DNA of 64,000 nucleotides from the NCBI GenBank assembly GCA_018105865.1, contig CM030869.1, positions 7,567,525-7,631,524 of the forward strand, given 5' to 3'. Position 1 is the first letter of the stretch. Each line of letters opens with the position of its first letter. Made by a program: the position numbers and the translations under genes. This document shows, piece after piece, positions 1 to 22,900 of this stretch. The notes under the pieces are model-generated. The model was given only the letters and a program-made list of their open reading frames with translations, made no database searches and was not told where the DNA came from. This stretch comes from Metaphire vulgaris (Eukaryota; Annelida; Clitellata; Crassiclitellata; Megascolecidae).

Positions 1-11508
<11,508 letters not shown>

Positions 11509-12673
11509 CTGAAACAACTGCGCAGGTCCTATCACACATAAATCGTAACCTTAGGACCACAAAAATATTCAAAAAAATAATAATAAGTCTCAAGCCAAAC
11601 ATAATGATCTCAAAAGAAGCAAGCTAAATATTACAGCTACACCATTATCAAATGGAAAACCAAGAAATAGCATAGATATTTTGGGTATTCAATTTACACC
11701 CTCCTCCTCTCACCCCAAATCATAAATAATTTACCAAAGCAACAAGTACATCGTGGACAATACAGATGTTCTAGTCATATCAGCTCACCAAAGGAAGTTT
11801 TACTGGTTTTCCAAGCACATGCCACAAGCAATTTCAAATGACCAACTGAAAAATATATCTGTGAAGATAATGGGCAAATGAATTTTTCAATCTCAAAACA
11901 TTACCCCTCAGCTGCTGTGCCGCAAATAGGTCTTCTTCAAAGAGAAAATCTGCAGGGGATGTCTGCAGATAAATCGGCTTGAACGATATGACGATATATA
12001 AACTGAATGCTGTGTCATGTTCAGATATTATCTGCAGACGAATCTCAGTCGTGCATAAACCGTAGGCCGACAAAGTCAGCGAAAACTTGCATGCACATTC
12101 TCTCCAATTTTGCCTGCATACTTTATTGCCGTTCAACCAATCAACTGTCAGTTCAGAAGGTTAATAACTAAATAGAGCTCTAGCAAATTCTGGACGAATG
12201 GCTTTTTTTTCACCTGCAAAAGTTGGCAGATTTTTGCTGTAGATAAAATATGCATGTGGCACAGCAACTTTTGGGACATTTTGCTCCAGTACAAGTAAAT
12301 TATACCATGATGTATCACTACAACTTGAAATTTTGCCCACAGAGTGAATAATTTATCCATTGTATCATTTTCCTAAATATCAACTTTCCAATGTAACTGC
12401 CATCTCAAAATCATTAGTCAAACATAAAAGACATATCAATTTATCAATAATGTCAAAACAATGACAATTTATTTAGCATTGTTATCTAATAACAATCGGG
12501 CTTAACATTAAGTCTCCTCATATAATGTACACATTTTTCAGTAACATAAAACCTTATTTCCCTTTTAAAATCCTAAATTATTGTTGTAGCCATGAGCTTC
12601 TTTTTACCTGTTTTCAGTTATTGGTTCAGTAATTGTTTGTTTACACTAAACTGACTGACCGATTGAATGACTG

Positions 12674-12754
12674 ATAACCCCTTAACTGGGGATCTCGAAT
12701 ATATCCGTCCATTTTACATTGAGTTACAGTTAAATACACGGTTAAGGGGTTAAC
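12674..12754. mobile_element. TTAA palindromic mini-element, copy 3
   Basis: ATAACCCCTTAACTGGG at the left, GGTTAAGGGGTTAA at the right, and the core CATTTTACATTGAGTTACA intact. Confidence 0.82.
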
Positions 12755-14261
12755 AAAGGGGCAAAATGTCCCTAGTGAGAGTGAAAAGTCTCAGTGGCAT
12801 ACCGGTAACTAGAGTCAACTTGGAACCTGGGCGGCTGACAACCCACGCACCTGACACCCGTCTGCTCTGATGGCATTATACAAAGAAAGTTTATAAATGG
12901 CAGGGATGCTTAAATTAGTAAGACACCTTCTCCGTGCCTGCACATTAATTTTTTTACGTCCTTTAATACATCATACAGAATGATACAGGCTCACCATGGT
13001 TAGCAGACAACAGTTTTAAGTAAATTTAGAAACTAGTAACACTACAGATTCATTTCATTGTAATCTCCATACAACAGCATTACAGATTAATAGATGATGC
13101 AAGATTCTTCAAGCTACAAATCACAAAATCTTCACGACATATTTTGAAGAAGCTTAAAATGTTTGTTTTGGGTCTTAAGGGCAAAACATCTAGAAATTGA
13201 AATGCAAAGAATTGAAATGATGTGACTGTAAATACCTGATAGTTTACCTTCAAATTTTTTATTGCAATCTGTAGTATCCATTCTTGACATATTCTTTGAA
13301 AGTCAGAATATTCTTTAAACAAAGACTGTTTCTAAAGAAAAACGACATCAAACTGATAACTACATGCATCATCACCATGGTCAAACCAATGAGAGAAATA
13401 TAATTGCTCTTATCTAGCACCAATTTTGATATTCAAAGATATCAGCGGATCGGATGATATTACAAATCCATCTAAAAAAGAACTGGTTAAATTCAGAGAA
13501 AATAAAACATTTAAAGAAACCATAAGTAACGACAATGCTTGCGTAAACAGTTCACTACTTTTGTATTTCAGTGATCAGATTTTAAAGTAGAACTCCCAAC
13601 ACTCATAAAATTTGCGCAAGATTGATAAAACTGGTAAGTTCTAAGTAAGACAGTAAAAGCTGACAAGTATTTTAATGTTGTGGTGCAATCAGGCCTAACC
13701 AAATTCGCCTAGCAATGCAATAAGGCAATAAGATCTCACTAAATTCATCTAGCAACGTTTGTGCAATCATATTAATCATCGAAAAAGTTGATTTTTGTTT
13801 CTTTTAAAAGAAAAATGCAGCATTTCACTCACCAGATACTAAAACTGGTAAAAGATATTCGTTATTAAAATTTGTAAATCCGTAAAATCGAAAGAAATCC
13901 AGGCAAAAGAAATCTCAAGCCAAAGTAAAAACAACCAATTTCCAATTAAAATTGTTGGCACGATATTCCTATTAAAAGGATTTCATCGAGTTTTTATTAT
14001 AATTTTAATAATATTTTTCGAAATCAACTGACTATTCAGACATTTTGTAAAGCGAAATGACCGGGTTATTTTTATTTGCGATCGAAAGTAAGTAAGTGTG
14101 AGCAAGACGTTTCTTAACCTGTTGATTGCTAATCGCAATCAGCCAATCAGTCGACCAATCCATCGATTAGTCAATCAGACAATCACCTTATATGATGCCA
14201 CTACTATTATCACCATCATAATTACATAATGCCTAGAACTCGACATTGTCTGCTTTGCCAC

Positions 14262-14274
14262 TAATAATAATAAC

Positions 14275-14360
<86 letters not shown>
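14262..14360 (+). repeat. AAT trinucleotide microsatellite
   Basis: About 100 bp of AAT repeats. The following sequence (cttctatagcacca...) recurs after another AAT-rich run at 23490-23600, so the array may be the tail of a dispersed element. Confidence 0.95.
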
Positions 14361-14362
<2 letters not shown>

Positions 14363-14568
14363 CACTTCTATAGCACCAGTTCTAATCCCCAAGGGTATCA
14401 ATCGATGGTACTTCAAAATTCATCCACAAAAGATCCAGGTCATTCCAGAGATCAGATCTATTCTACTAGTCTACCTAGTCCTTCCTCGTGCTGGAAGCAC
14501 AGCGGGCAGCACATAATGTTCCCCAATCCCCATAATCCCATATACGTCGGCCGTTGGCCAAATAAAGT

Positions 14569-14660
14569 AAGTAAAGTAAAGTAAAATCTCGTGGATTTCT
14601 ATAGCGCCTTGGGGAGCAGCACAACAGTAGCTGCTTATTCTTAGGCGCTCAGCCTCTCTT
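14569..14660 (-). mobile_element. CR1/L2-like retrotransposon 3' tail, solo
   Basis: Short repeats (aagta/aaagt) run into AAATCTCGTGGATTTCTATAGCGCC. Read in reverse this matches the 3' end of the non-LTR element that ends near 57014 (gcgctttagaaattaacgag followed by an ATTTTACTTT tail). It is probably a 5'-truncated insertion on the minus strand. Confidence 0.6.
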
Positions 14661-14988
14661 AAAATAGCTATAGGAAAGGTGTGGGATCAGCCAGGCAATA
14701 GTCAATATCTGAATATCGCATAGGTGTATATTATGAATATCTAAATACTGGACCTCGTTCCATGGCAGACCCACGTGCATCAGATCTTGTTCGACCTTTT
14801 ATTCTTCCGTGTTTCCTTGGTCTGCCTTTATTTCTTTTGCTGGTTTCTTGCAGCCAGTCCATTGCAATGAATTATTACTTACTAGTCTATTATTATAATT
14901 CATTGGTCCATTGCCTGTTTTGGAATCCGGTTGTTTCTCTGTTACTCTACATTACAGCGGCAACAGTATCTTCGAAATCTGTGTATCG

Positions 14989-15026
14989 CATTGACATCTA
15001 TAAATAGCTATTTATAGATGTCAATG
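14989..15026. repeat. Perfect 38-bp palindrome
   Basis: CATTGACATCTATAAATAGC is followed immediately by its exact complement, with no spacer. The flanks carry a direct repeat, gtgtatcg, on each side (14981-14988 and 15027-15034). It lies about 770 bp upstream of the chosen RNF19 start. A regulatory role is speculation. Confidence 0.9.
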
Positions 15027-15798
15027 GTGTATCGTCAATGGAGGCCAATGTTTAGTTGTTAAAATTGAAAAAGTGCAATAAGCTTAGAATTTGTTGTATA
15101 CATTTTCGCTTGGCGCGTTGAAAGTTGTAGGTTTTTAGGTACTGGCGTGTTTTGTGCATTATTTGTGAGTTTGTTTATATTTTGAAAGTGCGATTGATAT
15201 GTTCGGAGTTGTTATAGATGTAATTTATAACTTTCTTTCTGGACGGCGTTTGAGACTGAAATCTAATGATAAATAAACACCCAGTTGGAGAAATTTCTCG
15301 TAAGTTCCGGTTCATTGTGAGGTAAACCTGAAAATGTCATACATCTAACCCAAAATACAGAACGAGAAAGTATAATTCGTTTCCGGGTATGTTATGTTAT
15401 GTACATATGATGGTGAGACAATTTTTATAGCGAAAGTGTATTGCCAGAGTCAATGACACTTTAGGAAACTTTATCATTAATACCAAGACTGGAAGATTTG
15501 AGAGCAAGGAGTCTGTAAGATGGGGAGTTACCTCACTTTATCACACGGCAGTAATGGATTTTGGTGGTCAGACTCAAAGCTGATTGATCTGACAACTTAG
15601 TGGTTGGCGCAAGCCTATATTTGATACATTTTGCCAGTGGAAAGTTACTTTAAAATCTGAAGCGGTTAGCTGTGATTGTGTTAAGATATTGTAGTAAGAA
15701 TGAAATTGTGTTATTTGGTTCACTGGGATGTTCTTTTACTGATTTTAATTATTGCTTTATATAGGAGCTTGGGGTCATTTTTATTGGTTCATTCTTTG

Positions 15799-18700
15799 AT
15801 GGCATCCAGCTCATCGCAGACGTCTCTTGATCGAAATCCTTGGATTTCGATGCGACATGCCTTTCACAGTTTGCAGCACCCAAGATTCACCAGATCATTT
15901 AGACGAAAGCGATTCTGGGAGAAGAAAACCGTCGCTGGAGAACGTTCGGTCACGGTTCCTAACGTATGGCCAAAGAGCCCGTTTCAGTCTAACGATCGCA
16001 TCTCATCTGTGCTCAGTGTTAGCAGTGTTCTAGTTCAGTCGAGCTCGCCATCGCTTAACAAGGATCATGCTGTCGAATGCCCAGTTTGCATGCAGTTCTT
16101 GCCTGCAGAATGCTTCTTTTCACTTCAGACCTGCCAGCACCGCTCTTGTCTTTCCTGTTTAAAGATGTACGTTCGGATTGAAATAACGGAAGGAAGAATT
16201 GAGATATCCTGTCCTGAGTGCCCGGTGAAGTTTCACCCTGGTGACATAAGAACGATACTGAACGACGATTCATTGATGCAGAAATATGAAGAGTTTATGC
16301 TTCGGCACGTTCTTGTTCTAGACCCAGACACCAGATGGTGCCCAGCACCTGACTGCAGGTACAGCAAAAGACTTCGTTTATGAGGCTCCTCGTTAATTTT
16401 GACCTTACACAAGTCTCTAATGTCTTTAATATTTGCTTGATTTATTTCTTAAATGATATATTGTAAGTTTGATGCATATCATTATGACCGGGTTATTGAG
16501 GAGACTGAAAATATATAAGTTTGTGGACGACATTTCATAATGTCTTGATCTTTAATCACAATTTAACAATCAGCCGATCAATTGATCCACCAATCGGCCA
16601 GTTACCTTATGAGTACCACTATAATTATTATCACCTTATTTAATTTAAGTTGTTTGAGGAATTTTGGGTTGTGTCAAGATGCAAATGGACTAATTTTACT
16701 ATCGGCTCTTTTTTTGTATACTGGACTATTTATATAGCGCCGTAAACATAGCATAACCAAAAACAAGGGCGCTTTACAGGGGGTATGACTCCCTAAACAG
16801 ATGGCTTTTCCATCTGTTTTTGAAGATGGGCTGAGCTTTTAATGACTTTATTTTTGGAACTTTTTAAATTCTCTGCTCCTCATCCTGGATTTGGATATTT
16901 CATTTTGATAGTGTTACAATGTGTTCATCTGAGCTATTCTCCGAATTCCCCACATCTAATCGATACCGTACTTTGTTTCAGTTACGCTGTGATTGCCAAC
17001 GGATGTGCCAGTTGTCCTCAGTTGACATGTGAGCGACCGGGATGTGGAACTCTGTTTTGCTACCACTGTAAACAGCGCTGGCACCCAAACCAAACTTGTG
17101 ACACCGCCCGAGCCGAACGTCTTGATATTCAATCTTCGCTTTCTCCAGACTTGAGCAGCGATCATGGATCTCAGGGTGACAGATTATGATTATACCTATT
17201 ATTATTTTTATTAATTATTTTTATATTATATTATTATTATTATTATTATATTGTAACTGCAGTGCTTACAAGTAGACACACGGTTCATTGCACAAAACCA
17301 ATTGTAAACATTTTGTCGGTGTCAGTTTGGCATCATTTTTCATCTGGTTGACCTATTCTATTCTATTCTATTCTATCCAAGACGATTTATACAGCGCAGT
17401 AATATGGCTAATAGTCAAAAACAAGAGCGCTTTACATCAGCAAGCATACACGATATTCCAAACAAGTGCGCCTTAAGGTTCTTAGAGAAGACTTCGTAGG
17501 AGGTGGCCTTGGCGACGGATTCACGGAGAGAGTTCCAAACGTCTGGATTCCCACGAGTAACGGATCTCTCGCCTAGCTTCACAGTCTTGAGTGGAGGAGG
17601 AACATGCAGCAATGACCGTGTACTGGAACGAAGTTGTCGGCAATGGTCCGTCATCTTCGGTGTCTGTAGTACGGCTGAAATATAATTATTCCTGAGTTTT
17701 TGTGACCATTCCAGAGTTTTGGAACAGAGATTGAAATATGCATGGTTTTCATATTTCAGTTTTAGTTCTAGGTGTAGTTACTATAGATCAGCGGTTCTCA
17801 ACCTGTGGGTCGCGACCCCCACGGGGGTCGAATGACGACTTGCCAGGGGTCGCCCGAGACCATCAGAAATATGGGGTAGTCTCTTTTCTTGTTATTGTAC
17901 AAAATTTCCTCAGTGGTAGTTACGACGTACTAGTTGTTTTATTATAATTGTCGTTTGAAGATAGACATGGAGACAATTAAATAATAACGATTTCGAACAT
18001 TTTGATTGTCGTAGCATTATTATTTTTAGCAGTTTACATTGTGAACGAAAATAATTTAACCGTTGGGGGGTCGCCACATCATGGGGAATTGAATTAAAAG
18101 GGTCGCGGCACTATAAAGGTTGAGAACCGCTGCTATAGATGGTTTTGCAGTGAACAGGAGCGATTGTTTACCGATAACATTTTTACAGACATCAGAAGCT
18201 AGGACGTTACGGATGATTGCATTGTGGCAGAATTCCATAACCACTATCAAATCAAACACCATTATTATTACTATTATTATTATCTTGACAATTTATGTAG
18301 CGCAGTACACATGGTGTCTGCCAAAGTCAAAGGCGCTGTACATATTAACATGCATATGAAGTCGCAAATAAATGTGTCTTCAAATTCTTCCCATATCTAA
18401 TTGACATACTGATTTTCAAGCTATTGGTTAATTGATTTGTAATTTAGGCACAATCAAGTCCTGCCCACGTTGTGGTTCCCTGATCATGAAATTAGACGAC
18501 GGATCCTGTAATCACATGACCTGTGTTGGGTGCGGCGCAGAGTTCTGTTGGTTGTGTTTGAAGGAAATCTCCGATCTTCACTATCTCAGGTTTCGCTCGC
18601 TTAAGATTATAATCTGGTGTTTTTATAGGGATAATTCTGCGTAGCTGCAAAAATTACCGTGGTCAAGGGAACAGTCTTGCGGTAATACAACGGGAATATT

Positions 18701-19889
18701 AGAATACCAGCATACATATAGATAGATAAGATAAACTTCTATGGCCCTTTGTGACACCAAAGCGCCGCTGCAGTGAAATAATTCAATCGAACATATATGT
18801 CTTTAACTGTAATAGGAAAACAGCACGGGATAAAGACATATGTGTTTGCTGCTACAGCAACAGCCACAATATTTATGGCAGTAGTAAAGTTTCAGCATTA
18901 TTATTTGGAATAGACTCCTTGTTGCCTGTGTTGGTGATTCCAGTTCTGTTTGAGTGCCCGATTTTTCATCCTGGTTGGGATGTTGTTGCCTAGGTTCAGT
19001 TCACGTGAATTGTTTGTTAAAATGACTAGCCTTTTGTTTCCTCTGATAGTCTCTTCAATAGACTTGGATGATGACTTTTTGTCTCTAGTTCCTTCAGTAT
19101 TGTAATCCATCTGAGGAAAGACTTGGGGGATAGGCTATGAGCACTTATTTTGACCATCCCACCTTAATCTCATTGCTCTTAATCTTCATTAACTTAATTG
19201 AACAGGGATGGGTTGGATAGAGAAAAAATTTTACTATGATATTCTTGGCTTTTTAAGAAATATAAATTTCACCAGTTCATTTATTTATCTCTATTAGTTA
19301 TCAGCATATGAACAAATTAAATGTTACCAAATCTGTTTGTTCCAAATCTGCCAAATCTACCAAATCTGTTTGCTCTTTTAAAGCTAAGCTGATCTTCACG
19401 GTCTATTTTAAAATTCTAAGGTGTAATTTATATCTTTGATTTCTTCTTTTTTGTTTCAAAAATTTTTGTTCCTGCTGTAATTCTTAGTCCGTCTGGATGT
19501 ACATTTTGGGGCAAGAAGCCGTGGAGTAGAAAACGCCGGATCCTTTGGCAGTTGGGAATGCTAATTGGAGCTCCTGTTGGAATATCGATTATTGCTGGCG
19601 TTTCCTTTCCGGTCATCATCATTGGATTGCCGATATTGGTTGGTCGCAAGGTCGGTAAAATAATCTACCGGTCATGTTATCATCCTTTTGTTGATCTCGC
19701 TCCGTTTCTATTTCCTTAGGAATTAATCTCTGTCTTCCTTCCATCTTCCCATGAATATATATTCCACTGTCTTTGAGGGTCTATTACCATAGCATTAAGC
19801 TCCTGAACAAATTTAACCAGCAACCAGCATATAATAATAATATAGTTAAAGCTTTTGCTGTCATATATAATTATATATATATATATATA

Positions 19890-19933
<44 letters not shown>

Positions 19934-22900
19934 ATGAGCTGGTGATGATGACAGTTATGATGATGATGAGGATGATAATCAAGGTGTTTTATCATGGTGT
20001 TCATAATCTACTGAGTGAAGATTAGTCATAATAACAGTGCCAGGTTATGTTGTAATGTGCATGAAGATTGAAGAATGTCTCATAAGTTTTATCTCAAAAT
20101 CTTTAATAGTTTCTAAGATATTTGGCCATGTGTTGGTTTACCATGAGCAGTAGTTTTCTGTTTGCGATTTTTCTCCTATTTGTGAAATTTCTGCCATTTG
20201 AGATGCAATAAAACTGCTACTAGTGGAAAAAGACTTGCCAAATCTTGAGGACTTATACAGACCAGTAGCTCTTTCATGTAGCTAGTTTAATACTAGTTTT
20301 GACACATAACTGCCTGTTGAACTGTTTCTCAGTGTGTGGCCCCATGCTCTGAAAATCATTACTTGCATCACTTTGTATAACTGGCACATTGTCTCCTCTT
20401 TAGATCTAGTCTTAAGACACCTGTTTGGCTTGCCCTATCCCCCTTAGATTGCTCCTCCGCCAATCTGACTGACCTTTCCGGCTTGACCTGGCTCTAATAC
20501 GGACTGGATTTGGTAGTCCATTGGCTGACACCGTAGGCCTTAGGTATTATGTTAATGGTGCCATAGAAGTTTGATTGATTGATTGATTAATTGACAAAAT
20601 TCCAGAATTGAGTCACCAATGTCATTGTCTCTCAGGTCAGGTCAGGTCTTTGTCTTCCAGTTGTGTCCAGCTATCGACTTCTCCACAGTGACATCTCTCC
20701 AAAGTTCTCTGTCCTTTGCTATTTATTCCAAGGTCATTCGGTGTCTTCCATCAGTTTTTCTGTTGAGATTCAGACCAGCCATGTTCAGATCCTCTTCCAA
20801 TCTGCCCACCCATTGTCTTTTCAATCTTCCTTTAAGTTTAGATCTTCTCCCCTATGGTTTGTAGTTGAAGATTCATTTTGGGTTTCTTATTTCTTCCATT
20901 CTGAGTATGTGGGTTCGGCCCATTTAATTCTTCTCTATCTGATTATTTCAATGATGCTCAGTTGCAGTGTTCTCACTCTAATGTCTTCATTTGTCTCTAG
21001 CAGCAGCAAAAAACACTGTGTGAGTGTATGTGTATTTTTATTTATATTTGTTCTTTGTTGTTGTAAGCTAATGGCAAAGTGTCGTCATATGGCCAAACGT
21101 AAGCGCCACCTAGTGGTCGTTTCTGGCGTTATTGCGTCTGCTCTTGTGTCCCCAGTGTTGGCTGCAATAGCTGTTGGTAAGTTAGAATATCAGTCAGTGC
21201 TCAGAATTTCCCCTTTTGCATTGTAATTTCCCAATGTGACAAGTCTGCTTTGTAAGTATGCATTATGAGCTATAATGGGGGAATTACATGTTATTGTCTG
21301 CATTAGATAAAAAGAGAGACACACAAGCAGACAGACAGACAGACAGAGAATATTATATGCAAACTCTGTTATCAACTTTCTAATGATGTTGACAACATAG
21401 TGATGAGGGATTTATAATTTGGACACATAAGTAAGTAAGACAAAATTTCAATAGTGCTGCCCAAAAGCTAGGCGCAGTGCACCATCTTATTCACATAGTT
21501 CTTTTTGTCTTTTAGTTTTTTTTTTTAAATTTTATTTTAATGTAGATGAGACGGCATTTTTATTATGCAAGACTTCTTCATTTTTCTTAATATCGATGCT
21601 AATAACCTCGTACACAGCTCTTGTAAGTTGTAATTTTTGAGTTGCTTTTTTGTGTATAAATTCTTGCAGGAGCTGGGGTGCCGATGCTTTTGGCATGTGT
21701 GTACGGGGTTGTTCCTGTTTCTTTGTGCCGTGATAGCTGCTGTTCTGGTCGTCATTCGAACCAGGACTCGGAATTTGAAATTGATTTTAAAAGTTTGCAA
21801 GGTGCTACTTACTGTCATGGTTTTTTCCCATTATGCTCTGACATGTGTTAGATAGCAACATCATGATTAATATTATTTTATATTATTTCAATTTTTCACA
21901 ATTCCTGATAACAAAGACTTGTTTAATGGTTGTTATCATCATATTCAATGTTCAACCGAATTTGATTCTAAAGTTTCTATTGTCTTGATTTTGATACTAA
22001 TAAACTGATTGATTGATTGATCGATCGATTGATTGATTGATTGTCCGTTTTTCTTAAGCAGACGATCAGAAAGGAAGCCCAATTGTAACATCGGCTGTTG
22101 CTCCTGTCGGTGACACGCCTTCCAAAACTTGGTCCTCGGAAAATTTCTCATTTCAGAATCAAAGCCTGACAACACGGTTATCAGTTTAAATGTCTTCAGA
22201 ATAGGAAATATTGCTTAGCAGGCAGGGCCGTTTTAACCCCTTAACTGGGAATCCCGGATATATCCGTCAATTTTACATTGAGTTACAGTTAAATACATGG
22301 TTAAGGGGTTAAGGTCTTCATAGGCCCCATGAGCTTTCATATTTGTAGTGCATAGATTCTTTGCAGCTCAAACTGCTTACTAAGAACCAGCCATGCATGA
22401 GAGCTCAGCACTTTCACATAATTTCCTGGCTTCGTGTTTAATCATGAGTTGCACTGTTTAGAGTTTAACAGTGACAGTTAGAGTTGCAAACATGATTAAA
22501 TTTGTATCTGCCATATTTTTAGATGAAGTGTTATATTTGTGTTTTCAATGCTATATTTTATGACTTTTATAGGCCCCTGAAAACTTTAGGCCCTAGGCAC
22601 GGTGTCTACTGTGCCTAATGGATAAGGTGGCCCGGCTATTGGTTGAAAACAAGGGTTAAGCAGGAAGACAATCATAAACAGATCAAGATTTCTTTGAATT
22701 GAGAAGTTATTTTATTAAGAAGCTTGATTCATTAATTGTAAATGGTTTTAACCCTTTTTCCACTTGCTCTGAAAATACTCATCCATTTTACATTACGTTA
22801 CAAATAAACGAATGGTAAAAGGTTTAATCAGATTACATGGAGTTTACTGAACAGTTTGATGTGCGTTTATAATCTGAAGTTTATAATTTTGTTGATTTCA

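Larger units (their letters stand above)
11509..15798. other. Region between the first recognised MARF1 exon and RNF19
   Basis: This must contain the N-terminal exon(s) and promoter of MARF1 and the upstream region of the RNF19-like gene, which is transcribed the other way. I could not recognise the MARF1 N-terminus. Visible contents: a TTAA mini-element at 12674-12754, an AAT microsatellite at 14262-14360, a dispersed repeat after it (14361-14460, matching 23519-23600), a minus-strand CR1/L2-like 3' tail at 14569-14660, and a perfect 38-bp palindrome at 14989-15026. Confidence 0.6.

Noticed and set aside
14246..14584. Poly-isoleucine open frame
   Set aside because: Translation of the AAT microsatellite at 14262-14360.
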